Assembly (NCBI RefSeq): GCF_001584165.1 | Contig: NZ_CP013233.1 | Coordinates: 1,992,620 to 2,056,619 of the forward strand | Direction: 5' to 3' | DNA from: Collimonas arenae | Lineage (GTDB): Bacteria; Pseudomonadota; Gammaproteobacteria; Burkholderiales; Burkholderiaceae_D | Length of the DNA: 64,000 nucleotides | In this document: positions 50,136 through 60,362 of the stretch, piece after piece | Layout: every line of letters starts with the position of its first letter | Position numbering within the stretch: the stretch's first letter is position 1 | Made by a program: the position numbers and the translations under genes | The notes under the pieces: generated by a model | Told to the model about the DNA's origin: nothing | What the model saw: only the letters and a program-made list of their open reading frames with translations | Database searches by the model: none

Positions 50136-50687
50136 ATGACGAAGATTATTGGCGTGGCGGGCAGCCTGCGCAGTGGTTCGCTCAATGCCGCATTGCTGCG
50201 AGCTGCTGCAGGTCTGATGCCGCCGGGTTCAGAGCTTGAGATTGGCACCATCAAGGGAATTCCCTTGTATGACGGCGATCTTGAAGCGGCAGAGGGCATT
50301 CCGGCAGCCGTAGCGTTGCTGAAGGAACAGATTGCGGTGGCGGATGGTTTGCTGCTGGTGACGCCGGAATACAATAATTCGATGCCCGGGGTATTCAAGA
50401 ACGCGCTTGACTGGTTATCGCGGCCACCTGCTGACAGCGCACGTATCTTTGGCGGGCGTCGGGTGGCGGTGATCGGCGCTTCACCGGGCGGCTTCGGCAC
50501 CATCCTCTCGCAAAATGCATGGTTGCCGGTGTTGCGTACGCTGGGCATGCAGCCCTGGTTTGGCGGTCGCCTGATGGTATCGCGCGCGGGCCAAGTGTTC
50601 AACCAGGATGGAGAACTGGTCGATGAGCAGGTGCGTGAACAGTTAAAGCAGTTCAACCGGAATTTTGTCGAGTTCCTGAAGAACTGA
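50136..50687 (+). CDS. NADPH-dependent FMN reductase (ChrR/azoreductase-like)
   Basis: 183 residues with a flavodoxin-like fold: IIGVAGSLRSGSLNAALLRAA (FMN phosphate loop) and LLLVTPEYNNSMPGVFKNALDWLSRP (flavin ring contacts). It reduces flavins, quinones or chromate in related proteins. Together with OsmC it suggests a small oxidative-stress group. GGAGG precedes the ATG. Confidence 0.9.
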   Translation: MTKIIGVAGSLRSGSLNAALLRAAAGLMPPGSELEIGTIKGIPLYDGDLEAAEGIPAAVALLKEQIAVADGLLLVTPEYNNSMPGVFKNALDWLSRPPADSARIFGGRRVAVIGASPGGFGTILSQNAWLPVLRTLGMQPWFGGRLMVSRAGQVFNQDGELVDEQVREQLKQFNRNFVEFLKN

Positions 50688-50780
50688 CAGGAGCTATGGC
50701 GCGAACTCTTTGCGACAGATTTTATTGCTTGTAAGTTGCCGGCAACGTCGGCAGATTACCAATTAACGGCAAAGGACAAC

Positions 50781-51716
50781 ATGAAATTTAAAGATTATTA
50801 CAGCGCTCTTGGCGTCGAGCGCACCGCAACCGCTGCAGAAATCAAGCAAGCGTATCGCAAGCTGGCGCACAAATACCATCCGGACGTGTCCAAGGACCCG
50901 GCCGGCGAAGAAAAATTCAAGGAAGTCGCCGAAGCTTACGCAACGCTGAAGGATGCGGAAAAACGCGCCGCCTACGACCAGCTCGGCACACACCGGGCCG
51001 GCGAAAATGTTGAGCCGCCACCATCTTGGCAGCAAGACTTCAGCGATTCGGGGGCATCGTTCGGCGATGTCGACATGGCTGATATCCTGGCCGCTTTTGC
51101 GGCCTCGCGTCACGGCGGCGGGCATGGCGGCAGGCCGCGGCCCGCCAGAGGCGAAGACTATGAGGTCAACGCGCCGATCACGCTAGAGCAGATTTATGAC
51201 GGCGGCGAAACCGACGTCAGGCTGACCATGCCGGAGTATGACGAGCACGGCAAACTGCATCGGGTGCCGCATACCTATCGGGTGCGCATTCCGAAAGGCG
51301 CTGAAGACGGCCAGCGCCTGCGGCTGGCTGGCAAAGGCGGGCAGGGCCACGATGGCGGCAAGCATGGCGATTTGTATGTCGTGATGAAGGTAATTCCGCA
51401 TCCCCAGTATCGGGTCAGCGGCAAGGATCTCTACATCGACTTGCCGCTGGCGCCTTGGGAAGCAGTGCTGGGCGCCAGCGTGACGGTGCCGACCTTGGGC
51501 GGCAAGGTAGAGTTGGCGATTCCCGCCAGCACTGCCGCCAATCGCCAGTTCCGACTGGCCAAGCGCGGCCTGCCGTCGGCCTCAGGCGAACAGGGGAATT
51601 TGTATGCAGTAATTCGGATAGAGGTGCCGAAGGCGGCCACGCAGCGTGAGCGTGAACTGTTTGAACAGCTTGCGGCCGAATCGACCTTTAATCCACGTGC
51701 CAAAGGAGAAGCGTGA
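50781..51716 (+). CDS. cbpA: Curved DNA-binding protein / DnaJ-class cochaperone CbpA
   Basis: 311 residues. J-domain with the HPD tripeptide (KYHPDVSKD) in residues 1-70, a Gly-rich linker ([11 protein letters not shown]) without the DnaJ zinc-finger, and C-terminal substrate-binding domains ([59 protein letters not shown]). It stimulates DnaK. Coupled to cbpM by a TGATG overlap. Confidence 0.95.
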   Translation: MKFKDYYSALGVERTATAAEIKQAYRKLAHKYHPDVSKDPAGEEKFKEVAEAYATLKDAEKRAAYDQLGTHRAGENVEPPPSWQQDFSDSGASFGDVDMADILAAFAASRHGGGHGGRPRPARGEDYEVNAPITLEQIYDGGETDVRLTMPEYDEHGKLHRVPHTYRVRIPKGAEDGQRLRLAGKGGQGHDGGKHGDLYVVMKVIPHPQYRVSGKDLYIDLPLAPWEAVLGASVTVPTLGGKVELAIPASTAANRQFRLAKRGLPSASGEQGNLYAVIRIEVPKAATQRERELFEQLAAESTFNPRAKGEA

Positions 51717-52039
51717 TGACAAGTCTTGTAGTGGAATCCGTCTGGCTCAACGATGCCGACCTGTGTTCGCTGGAAGATCTGGCGGAATTTTCCGGCCTCA
51801 GCAATGAAGAGTTGGCCGATCTGGTGGAAATCGGCGCGATCGAGCCAGACGATCGCGAGGCGCCAGTGTATCTGTTCCGCTCGCAAACCATTGTGGTCGC
51901 CAGAACCGCGCGCCGCTTGCGCGACGATTTCGAGCTTGATACACACGGCTTGGCGGTAGCACTTAATCTGATGCAGCGCATACATTTGCTGGAGGCTAAG
52001 CTGGCGGCGATGGATGCCAAGCTGCCACATTCATTCTGA
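51716..52039 (+). CDS. cbpM: CbpA modulator CbpM (MerR-like)
   Basis: 107 residues: a MerR-like helix-turn-helix (LCSLEDLAEFSGLSNEELADLVEIGAIEP) followed by a helical region. CbpM binds the J-domain of CbpA and inhibits it. Start ATG 51716 shares a base with the cbpA stop. Confidence 0.93.
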   Translation: MTSLVVESVWLNDADLCSLEDLAEFSGLSNEELADLVEIGAIEPDDREAPVYLFRSQTIVVARTARRLRDDFELDTHGLAVALNLMQRIHLLEAKLAAMDAKLPHSF

Positions 52040-52079
52040 TCGGCTGTATCGGATCGGTAGTGGCCGGCCGAATTCAGCA

Positions 52080-52119
52080 AGGATTGCGTTATGCACGCCG
52101 TCGTGACGAACGCAATCCT
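52080..52119. terminator. Bidirectional hairpin between cbpM and the ggt-family gene
   Basis: AGGATTGCGTT (52080-52090) pairs perfectly with 52109-52119 around an 18-base loop between two convergent 3' ends. A short TTATTG follows on the + strand. Confidence 0.65.
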
Positions 52120-52142
52120 GCTTATTGCAAATCTTTGCAAAT

Positions 52143-53765
52143 TTAAAATCCCGCCGCCTGGCCATCGCGTCGGCTGTCGCTGGCCGCCACGTAGCCCTGA
52201 TCCGGATCGTCAGACAGACGCCAGATGAACTGGCCGGAACCGAAATCCATGTAAGGATCGGCGATCGACTGCAGGCGATGGCCGCGCGCCTTCAACGCCG
52301 TCACTACATCCGTATTCATAGAAGCTTCGACATCCAGCGTGAAGTCGCGATTGACCTTCCAGCGCGGTGCGTCGCAGGCGGCTTGCGGTTGCTGTTGGTA
52401 GTCGAGCATGCGCACCAGCGTTTGCACATGGCCTTGCGGCTGCATGTCGCCGCCCATCACGCCGAAACTCATCACTGGCACGCCGTCGCGGGTCAGGAAG
52501 GCCGGGATGATGGTGTGAAAAGGGCGCTTGCCGGGTGCAACCACGTTGGCTGAACGCGGATCCATCGAGAATCCGACGCCGCGGTTTTGCAGGCTGATGC
52601 CGGTTCCCGGCACCACCACGCCTGAACCGAAACCCATGTAATTGGATTGAATGAATGACACCATCATGCCGTTTTCATCGGCGGCGCTGAGGTATACGGT
52701 GCCGCCGCTGCGTGGCATGCCGAATTCGAATTGCGTGGCGCGATCCATGTTGATCAATTTGGCGCGCTGACTCAGATAGGCGTCGCTTAGCATTTCCTGT
52801 GGCGTCACCTGCATCGCGCGTGGGTCGGCGACATACTGGTACAGATCAGAGAAGGCCAGTTTCATCGCCTCGATTTGCAGATGCTGTGCATCGGCCGAAT
52901 CCAGCGGCAGGCTGTCCAGGTCGAATTGATCGAGCATGCCGAGCGCCATCAGTGCTGAAATGCCCTGGCCGTTAGGCGGGATTTCATGCACGTCGTAGCC
53001 GCGATAGCGCTTGCTGATCGGCGTCACCCATTCCGGCTGGTAGTTACCCAGGTCGGCCATCGTCATGGCGCCGCCGCAGTCGCGGCTGAAAGCGACGATC
53101 TGCTCCGCCAATGCACCTTCGTAGAAGGCGCGGCCGTTGCTGGCGCCGATCATGCGCAGGCTGCGCGCGGCATCGGGCAGCATGAATTTTTGGCTTACCG
53201 CCGGCGCTCGTCCATTAGGCATGAAGGCTTCGGCAAAGCCGGGCTGGTCATGCAGCGCAGGAATGGCCGCGGCCCATTTGTGCGCCACTACCGGCGCGAT
53301 GGCATGGCCGCGCTCGGCGATTTCAGCGGCCGGCTCCATGATGTCTTCAAACGGCAGTTTGCCGAAGCGTTGGTGCAAGGCCGCCCAGCCTGCCACCGCG
53401 CCCGGTACGGTGACGCTGTCCCAACCGCGTTGCGGTTGCTGCGCCAGGTGGTTCGATTGCTCGCCGTATTTTCGTTTGAAATAGGCCAGGTCCCAGGCAG
53501 CCGGGGCGACGCCGGAGGAGTTCAGTCCGTGCAAGGCCTTGCCATCCCACAGAATCGCGAAGGCGTCGCTGCCCAGGCCGCAGGAAACCGGCTCGACAAT
53601 GGTCAGTGCCGCAGCGGCGGCAAGCGCCGCGTCAATGGCGTTGCCGCCCTTGAGCAGCATGCGCACGCCGGCCTGCGCCGCCAGCGGATGAGACGTTGCG
53701 ACGGCGTTGCGGGCAAATAATGGAATCCGGGTGGTAGGGTAGGGATTGTTCCAGTTGAACGACAT
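52143..53765 (-). CDS. Gamma-glutamyltransferase family protein (Ntn hydrolase)
   Basis: 540 residues. Self-cleaving at a Thr in RSGGTVYLSAADENG, which becomes the nucleophile of the small subunit. NRGVGFSMDPRSAN, RPFHTIIPAFL and GVMGGDMQPQGHVQ are typical. The start MSFNWNNPYPTTR has no signal peptide, so unlike classical periplasmic Ggt it is probably cytoplasmic and may act on acyl or glutamyl substrates other than glutathione. AGGAG lies six bases before the ATG. Confidence 0.92.
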   Translation of the reverse strand: MSFNWNNPYPTTRIPLFARNAVATSHPLAAQAGVRMLLKGGNAIDAALAAAAALTIVEPVSCGLGSDAFAILWDGKALHGLNSSGVAPAAWDLAYFKRKYGEQSNHLAQQPQRGWDSVTVPGAVAGWAALHQRFGKLPFEDIMEPAAEIAERGHAIAPVVAHKWAAAIPALHDQPGFAEAFMPNGRAPAVSQKFMLPDAARSLRMIGASNGRAFYEGALAEQIVAFSRDCGGAMTMADLGNYQPEWVTPISKRYRGYDVHEIPPNGQGISALMALGMLDQFDLDSLPLDSADAQHLQIEAMKLAFSDLYQYVADPRAMQVTPQEMLSDAYLSQRAKLINMDRATQFEFGMPRSGGTVYLSAADENGMMVSFIQSNYMGFGSGVVVPGTGISLQNRGVGFSMDPRSANVVAPGKRPFHTIIPAFLTRDGVPVMSFGVMGGDMQPQGHVQTLVRMLDYQQQPQAACDAPRWKVNRDFTLDVEASMNTDVVTALKARGHRLQSIADPYMDFGSGQFIWRLSDDPDQGYVAASDSRRDGQAAGF

Positions 53766-53788
53766 GCTTGTGCTCCTATCGTGAAGAC

Positions 53789-54400
53789 TCAGTATTCCTT
53801 GATTGCCTCGACGCTGATATGCAGTGTCACATCGTCGCCGACAAATGGCGCGTAGCGGCCGAGTTTGTAATCGCTGCGTAGTATTTTTGCAGAACCGTTG
53901 GCGCCGCAGGCACGTTTTCCGTAGAGCAGCATGAAGCGGCAGTTGAAATGACTGATGTCGAGTGTTACCGGGTGCGTGACGCCCTTGATCGTCAGGTCAC
54001 CGTCGACCTGCTTCAGTTGCTGGTCCTCAAAATGCAGGCTGGATGATTTGAAACTGATTTTCGGATAGTTGGCGGTATCGAAAAAATCTCCAGACCGCAT
54101 GATCTGGTTGAAGCTTTCGCTGCCGGTGCTGATTGAGGAGGCATCGATCTCGATATCGATGGTCCCGCTCCCTGCCGATTCATCCAGTTCTATGGTGCCG
54201 GCAGTGCTGTCGAAACGGCTACGCTGCTGCGACAAACCCCAGTGGTTGTATTCGAAATAGGAGAAGGTATGCTCCGGATCGATCAGGTAGTGGTCGGCAG
54301 CCAGGCAGGTATTGCTGCTGCTGAATGCCCACAGCAATGGCAGCAATGGCAGCAATGGCAGCGATTGTAGTGGGTGGAGCGGTCGAAAAGAAATCGGCAT
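53789..54400 (-). CDS. YceI family periplasmic protein
   Basis: 203 residues. The signal region contains three copies of a Leu-Pro-Leu unit encoded by a 9-bp repeat, ending at CLAADHYLIDPEHTFSYFEYNHWG. The mature YceI beta-barrel (IDASSISTGSESFNQIMRSGDFFDTANYPKISFKSS, DGDLTIKGVTHPVTLDI) binds long isoprenoid-like lipids in relatives. It follows the ggt-family gene by 23 bases but on the upstream side, so both may share a transcript. Confidence 0.9.
   Translation of the reverse strand: MPISFRPLHPLQSLPLLPLLPLLWAFSSSNTCLAADHYLIDPEHTFSYFEYNHWGLSQQRSRFDSTAGTIELDESAGSGTIDIEIDASSISTGSESFNQIMRSGDFFDTANYPKISFKSSSLHFEDQQLKQVDGDLTIKGVTHPVTLDISHFNCRFMLLYGKRACGANGSAKILRSDYKLGRYAPFVGDDVTLHISVEAIKEY
54332..54358. 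repeat. 9-bp tandem repeat in the YceI signal peptide
   Basis: Three exact copies of CAGCAATGG (54332-54340, 54341-54349, 54350-54358), read as LPL units on the minus strand. The unit length keeps the frame, so slippage would only change signal-peptide length. Confidence 0.8.
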
Positions 54401-54640
54401 GGCTATCGTTCCAGTAAATTTCCCGGTCGCATGGGGTTGTCTATTTTAAATTGACTCAAGAAATCGAGTTGGCCCATCGAATTGAACCTTCGAATTCATA
54501 TCGGGAAAGTGACCAAGTTGCGTGGTTCGTCGCATCTGCTTCTAAGGCATCACGATACAGCGTCATGGATATTCCCATCCAGAAATATTAGAATGCATTT
54601 TTGGCCGAACCGGTAACTCAACCCAGGAGCTTCTGACATC

Positions 54641-55339
54641 ATGTATCAGCTGTATATCGCTAACAAGAATTATTCGTCGTGGTCGCTGCGGCCATGGGTA
54701 CTGCTGCGTGAACTTGGCATCGGATTCAAGGAGCAGATCGTGCCATTCTCAGAGGGCTCCAATTGGGATGCGTTTCGCGGTTTTTCGCCGACCGGCAAGG
54801 TGCCGGCCCTGACCGACGGTGACATCACAGTGTGGGATTCGCTCGGCATCGTCGAATACCTGGCCGAGCGCCATGATGGCGTCTGGCCTGGTAATCCGCA
54901 GGCAAGAGCCTGGGCGCGCTGTGCTGCCGCCGAGATGCATTCCGGCTTCGGTGTGCTGCGTGAACGCTGCACGATGAATTGCGGAATCCGGGTGCAACTC
55001 GAAGAAATGCCGGCTGCGCTCAAGCAGGACATCGACCGCATTGACGAATTGTGGCAACAAGGACTGGAACGATTTGGCGGTCCTTTCCTGGCGGGCGCGC
55101 GTTTTACTGCGGTGGATGCTTTTTTTGCGCCGGTGGCATTCCGTGCACAGACCTATGGACTTAAACTGAGCACGGCGGCGCAGGAATATGCAACACGCCT
55201 GTTGAACCTGGCATCAATGCAGCAGTGGCACGCAGATGCCCTGGCCGAGTCGTGGCGTGAACCTGGGCATGAAGCCGAAGCCAAGGCGGCGGGAATACTG
55301 TTGCAGGATTTGCGCACGACGATTGCGGTAAAGAAGTAA
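54641..55339 (+). CDS. Glutathione S-transferase family protein
   Basis: 232 residues. The thioredoxin-like N-terminal domain has NKNYSSWSLRPWVLLRELG (catalytic Ser region) and GKVPALTDGDITVWDSLGIVEYLAER (glutathione contacts), with an all-helical C-terminal half. It is the zeta-like type with Ser rather than Tyr, so it may be an isomerase or dehalogenase as well as a transferase; the substrate is unknown. GGAG lies upstream of the ATG. Confidence 0.9.
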   Translation: MYQLYIANKNYSSWSLRPWVLLRELGIGFKEQIVPFSEGSNWDAFRGFSPTGKVPALTDGDITVWDSLGIVEYLAERHDGVWPGNPQARAWARCAAAEMHSGFGVLRERCTMNCGIRVQLEEMPAALKQDIDRIDELWQQGLERFGGPFLAGARFTAVDAFFAPVAFRAQTYGLKLSTAAQEYATRLLNLASMQQWHADALAESWREPGHEAEAKAAGILLQDLRTTIAVKK

Positions 55340-55400
55340 CGGGGACCTGGAATGCTCAGGCATGCGTGCCATAATGGTGCGCATGCTTAGAGCCCAGTTC

Positions 55401-55844
55401 ATGAATAGCCGCAACGACGACCAGTTGCTGTACATTACCGACGCGCTCGCGATCCCATTGGACGAGATCGAGATCACGGCCGTCCGTGCGCAAGGTCCAG
55501 GCGGTCAGAATGTCAATAAGGTATCGTCGGCGATTCACTTGCGCTTTGCCATCCAGGCTTCGTCGTTGCCGGCTTTTTATCAGGAAAAGCTGCTGGCACT
55601 GCGCGACAGCGATCAGCGTATCAGCAAGGACGGCGTCATCGTTCTCAAGGCACAGCAATCGCGCAGCCAGGAAAAGAACAAGACTGAAGCATTGCGGCGG
55701 TTGCAGGAACTGCTGCTGAGCGTCACCATCGTTCCGAAGAAAAGAAGGCCGACCACTCCCAGCCGCAGCTCACAACTCAAACGTGTAGATAGCAAAACCC
55801 GTCGCGGCAAGGACAAACAGATGCGCGGCAAGGTAATGTTGTAG
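55401..55844 (+). CDS. arfB: Alternative ribosome-rescue factor / peptidyl-tRNA hydrolase
   Basis: 147 residues. The release-factor catalytic GGQ is in AVRAQGPGGQNVNKVSSAIHLRF, followed by SKDGVIVLKAQQSRSQEKNKTEALRRL and a basic tail (KKRRPTTPSRSS...KMRGK-like) that enters the empty mRNA channel. It frees stalled ribosomes. ATG 55401 is preferred; in-frame upstream codons at 55362-55383 are possible. Starts 61 bases after the GST gene. Confidence 0.92.
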   Translation: MNSRNDDQLLYITDALAIPLDEIEITAVRAQGPGGQNVNKVSSAIHLRFAIQASSLPAFYQEKLLALRDSDQRISKDGVIVLKAQQSRSQEKNKTEALRRLQELLLSVTIVPKKRRPTTPSRSSQLKRVDSKTRRGKDKQMRGKVML

Positions 55845-55853
55845 ATTCGGAAA

Positions 55854-56988
55854 TCAGAGTGGGACTAACCTCAGACGAGTAATTTCAGATGGCGCCAGCA
55901 GTCGTTTCGGCGGTCCCCAATAACCGGTGCCGCGACTGGTGTATACCCACAAATTGCGCAGCCGGTTCAAGCCGGCCGTATACGGCTGTTGCAGCGGGAC
56001 GAATAAATTCCAAGGGAAAAACTGGCCGCCATGCGTGTGACCGGACAACTGCAAGTCGAAACCTGCATCGGCTGCCGCCGCGGCTGAACGCGGTTGATGC
56101 GCGAGCAACAACTTGACTGCGACTTCGGACGGTCCGCCGGCCAGCGCCGCGTGCGGATCGCTGCGTTCCGCTTCGTCGAAATGATGGGCGCTATAGTCGG
56201 TAACGCCAGCCACCAGCAGCGAAGCGCCCTGGTGATTCACTACCACGTGTTCGTTCATCAACACTGTCAGTCCTAACCGACGCACTTCGGCCACCCATTC
56301 CGACGCGTTCGAGTAGTACTCATGATTGCCTGTCACAAAGTAGGCGCCATGCCGCGAGCGCAAATTGGCAAGCGGCGCAGTATGTGGCGCCAGCTCCTCC
56401 ACGCTGCCGTCGACCAGGTCGCCGGTAATGGCAATCAGGTCCGGCTTGAGCGTATTGACCTTGTTGACGATGGAATCGAGATAGCCGCGCTTGATGGTCG
56501 GCCCGACATGAATATCGCTGATCTGGGCAATCGTGAAGCCGTGCAGGCCGGCAGGCAGGCCGCTGATCGGTATGTCGATATCGATCACCGCCGCTAGCCG
56601 GCGCGCATTAAAGAAGCCGACAACAGTCGCCAGTGCGGCCACCAGCAACACTGCCAAGGCGCTCCAGCTCGACCATTCGGCGCCGTTCAGGCCAAGCCAT
56701 GGCGCCGCCAGCAGGAACAGTTCGCGCACTAGCGTCGCGATCAGCAGCGACGAAAACACGCCCATCGCCAGCATGCCGGCCCAAGCCAGCCGATCAGCAA
56801 ACGGCTGTCGCTTGATGAAGCGCGATAGCAGGCCGCCGGAATCAATGGCAACGAAAACAACAGCCAGATGCCGAGTAGCCATTGCGCAGCCGGCAGGCCG
56901 GCAGCGCAGGAATCAGGCGCCAGCCGATATAGGCGTGCAGCACGCCCAGCAAAAAGAGGACAACCGAGATGGCGAAGCGCGACGGCAT
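55854..56988 (-). CDS. Membrane-anchored metallophosphoesterase, two contractions
   Basis: About 378 residues after restoration. Three or four N-terminal hydrophobic segments (ISVVLFLLGVLHAYIGW, LLGIWLLFSLPLIP, MLAMGVFSSLLIATL, ALAVLLVAALATVVGFF) lead to a calcineurin-like domain with the metal motifs ISDIHVG, ITGDLVDG, TGNHEYY and LSGHTHGGQFFPW. It is YaeI-like; relatives hydrolyse phosphodiesters or lipid pyrophosphates. GGG runs are shortened near 56833 and 56899, breaking the N-terminal frame. Start ATG 56988 (MPSRFAIS). Confidence 0.85.
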
Positions 56989-57193
56989 GGAGATACCTGT
57001 AAGAAATGAACAAGGGGGCAACCAGTTGCGAAATCGATTGCGCTGGCTGCTGATATTGGGGCGCGTTTGCCGGCTTCAATAGGTTGGAAGACGTGCAATA
57101 CCGGCGTTGACCGGCTTAACGGGGAGAGGTAATCCAATATAATCTTGCCTTTATTGCTTAAAACCATCGCTAGCCGGTGTTTTCCAGGTCACC

Positions 57194-59532
57194 ATGCATC
57201 TTTTGAACCAAAATAACGTAATTTCCCGATTTGTTGGTAGATTGGCATGGGCAGCGCTGGCGCTTGGACTGCTGCATGTAAATGCAGCGATTGCAACGGA
57301 CACGTCGGCGGCGGATGCCAAAGCAGTAACGGCGGAGGTGCACGGTCGGCCGCGCATAGGTCTGGTGTTGTCCGGCGGCGGCGCCGTGGATATGCCCATC
57401 TCGGCGTGCTCAAAGCGCTGGAGCAAATGCATATCCCAATCGATTATGTTGCCGCAACCAGTATGGGGCGGTGGTTGGCGGGTTGTACGCGAGCGGATTG
57501 TCGGCCGACGAACTGGACCACATCCTGACCGGCACCAATCTGAGCGACATTGCTTTCGACCGTAATGAGCGCGCCGAATTGCCGCAGTCGCAGCGTGAGG
57601 ATGATTTCCAGTATCCGATCGGCCTGTCGGCCGGCTACGGCGACGGCAAGTTGAAACTGCCGGCAGGCCTGGTGCAGGGAAACAATTTACTGGCGCTCCT
57701 GCAGAACTGGACGCCGCAGTTGCCGGCGAATATTTCTTTCGACAAGTTGCCGACACCGTTTCGCGCTGTGGCAACCGATCTCGGCAGCGGCGCCGAGGTG
57801 ATCCTCAAGCAAGGCTCGCTGCCACGCGCGATCCGCGCCAGCATGGCAGTGCCGGGCTGTTCGCGCCGCTCAAGCTGGATGGCCATACGCTGGTCGATGG
57901 AGGCCTGGTGCGCAACCTGCCGGTCCAGCTTGCGCGCGACATGGGCGCGGACATCATCATTGCCGTCAACATTGCCACCGACCTGCAAGACCCGTCGACG
58001 CTCGATTCGCCGACTGCAGTGGCGCAGCAGATGGTGACCATCCTGATTCGGCAGAACGTCAAGCAGCAGATTGGATTGCTGAAGAAGGGCGATGTGCTGA
58101 TCGAGCCCGATCTGGGTGACTTGTCGTTTGCCGATTTTTCGCGCGGCAAGGATGGCGTCGCGGCCGGCTACGCCGCCGCGCAGAAGCAGCGCGCCAAACT
58201 GGAAGCGCTGGCGCTGCCGCCGGAACAATGGAAATCCTACCTGGCTGGGCGTAGCGGTGGACCTGTGCTGGCCCAGGAAACGCGCATCGACAAGATTGAA
58301 ATCAATAGCCATGGCCCCGTGCCGGCAGCGGCAGTGCGCCGCTCACTGGACGTGAATGAGGGGGATTTCTACAATCCTGTGGCGCTCAACCAAGACATGG
58401 CGCGCCTGTCGACCAACGGCGATTTCAAGAGCGTCACGCAGGAACTGGTGACTGAGGACGGCATTAACGTACTGAAAGTCGATGCAGACGCCAAATCCTG
58501 GGGGCCGCATTTCCTGCTGTTCGGATTGGGTGTCTCAAACAGCTTCAACGGCCGCGGCGACTTTAACCTGCAGATCGGCCATCGGTTGCCGTGGATTACC
58601 GATAGTGCCTGGAGTGGCGCAATGACGTCGTGCTGGGCAGTAAGCAGGCCAGCCTGCATACCGAATTGCGGCAGCCGATATGGAATACAGTCGGTTTGTA
58701 TGTGGCGCCTTATGCCGAATACGGGCGTCGGCATCTTGATATCTATTCCGATGACAACAATGCCACTGCTGCAACGGTGCCGGTCACCGCTTATCGCGTT
58801 GACACCACCAAAGTCGGGGTTGATCTCGGCATCCCGATCGGGCGTTTGGGCGAGTTCAGGGCCGGTGTCAATTATCAGTGGCTGGTCGCGGCACCGTCCT
58901 ACAATATACCGCTCGGCTCAGACGGTTCGGCATCGGACGGGCTCTTCGATTCATTCCGGATCAAGCAACCGGTGGTCAGTGCCAAGCTCACCGTCGATCA
59001 ATTGGACGATCCGTTATTTCCGCGTAAAGGCTATTACGTCTCGGCCATCAGCAACGTTGGTCTTGGTGGAGCGGACAATCGCTATAGTGACGCCCAAGCC
59101 AAGGGGCTGTGGGCTGTCAGCCACGGCGGCAATACCTTGAATTTCGCGCTGGAGGCGGCCGGTACTTATGGCAATGAGGAGAATGGCGTCAGCGGAAACG
59201 GTGGTCTGGGATTTTCTTTAGGAGGGTTCCAGCATTTGTCGGCGTATGCGCCTGACCAGTTCACCGGCAATTACCTGTTGTACGGCCGCTTGACCTATCT
59301 GCGTGACATGCCTGATCTGGATTTGCCTGGATTGCGTAGTACCGTGCTGGGAACCAGCCTGGAAGCCGGCGATGTGTGGCAAACCCGTACCGCGTTCGGC
59401 ACCGGTCCGCTCAAGAAAAGCGCCAGCATGTTCTTAGGTGGCAACAGTTTCCTGGGTCCGGTTTACTTTGGTCTGGCGCTGGCGCCGCGTGGCGTCTGGA
59501 ATCTTTATTTGCAATTGGGGCGAGTGTTCTGA
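57194..59532 (+). CDS. Patatin-like phospholipase autotransporter (PlpD-type, type Vd), four contractions
   Basis: About 780 residues once restored. Signal peptide, then a patatin domain with oxyanion loop SGGGARG, nucleophile Ser in ATSMGAVVGG and Asp in LVDGGLVRNLPV. Next come a POTRA-like domain (RIDKIEINSHGPVPAAAVRRSLDVNEGDFYN) and a C-terminal Omp85-like barrel (LDDPLFPRKGYYVS, LQLGRVF end). This is the order of PlpD, in which the lipase is exported through its own barrel. Missing bases near 57385, 57468, 57857 and 58605 each restore a G/C run. Confidence 0.88.
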
Positions 59533-60362
59533 AGTAACTTGACCTGGCTGCGGCCCGGCGAGCTAGAGACGCTAGCGCCGCGCATCCGGCGCGCCGGTGC
59601 AGGCGGATAACCGAAAAATTCCAGCACGCTGTTGATGACCTGTTCACGGTCGTTGTCGACGCAAATCATGTGGTAGCTATTCTCCAGTACCACCACGCGC
59701 ACATCGGTCAAGGTGCCGCGCAGGAATTCGGCCGATTTCAGGCTGGTCAATTCATCCTCGCGGGCGTGCACCACTAAGGTGGGACAGGTGATCTTGTGGG
59801 CATTCGCTTGCACCTGGCGGCGCAGTCGATCGACCTGGCGCACGCAAGCCAACGGCACCCAGCGGTAATGGAAATTGTCGCCGCGCGCGAATTTGGCCTT
59901 GACGATTGCACGCACCGTCGAGTTCTTGATGCCGAACGGCTCGTCTTCTTCCACTTTCATGCGCGCCGGCAGCCCAGGTATCCAGTACACCAGATGCCGC
60001 AAACCGCGATACCACGGCGTCGACCAGCCATCAATGAAGATCGGCGGCGCGAGTGTCACCAGCTTGCCTTTGCTGTGCTGTACCCGTTCGCACAACGCGA
60101 GCGCCAGCAACGAGCCCATGCACATGCCCAGCACATGAAAGGTGTCGTACTGCGGCGCCAGTTCACGGTAGCTGGCAACGACCGTATCGAGCCAATCCTC
60201 CGCGCGTACCGACACCAGGTCTTCCGGCTGGGTGCCATGGCCGGGCAGCGTGACCGCATGCGTCTCCACGCCGGCCCGCTGCAGCACCTTGTGCAGCGGA
60301 CCGAGGTCGAACTGCGTGCCGCCCAGACCATGGATCAGCAGCGCTCCGGTGCGATCGGTCAT
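59505..60362 (-). CDS. Alpha/beta hydrolase with Cys at the nucleophile elbow
   Basis: 285 residues with LIHGLGGTQFDLGPL (oxyanion), LPGHGTQPEDL, nucleophile elbow GMCMGS (Cys81 in place of Ser), VVHAREDELTS (Asp region) and NSYHMICVDNDRE (catalytic His). It resembles serine aminopeptidase/carboxylesterase members. Cys occurs in dienelactone hydrolases and PHA synthases, so altered chemistry is possible. The ATG overlaps the stop of the MASE1-PAS gene. Its 3' end overlaps the convergent patatin gene by 28 bases. Confidence 0.85.
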   Translation of the reverse strand: MTDRTGALLIHGLGGTQFDLGPLHKVLQRAGVETHAVTLPGHGTQPEDLVSVRAEDWLDTVVASYRELAPQYDTFHVLGMCMGSLLALALCERVQHSKGKLVTLAPPIFIDGWSTPWYRGLRHLVYWIPGLPARMKVEEDEPFGIKNSTVRAIVKAKFARGDNFHYRWVPLACVRQVDRLRRQVQANAHKITCPTLVVHAREDELTSLKSAEFLRGTLTDVRVVVLENSYHMICVDNDREQVINSVLEFFGYPPAPARRMRGASVSSSPGRSQVKLLQNTRPNCK

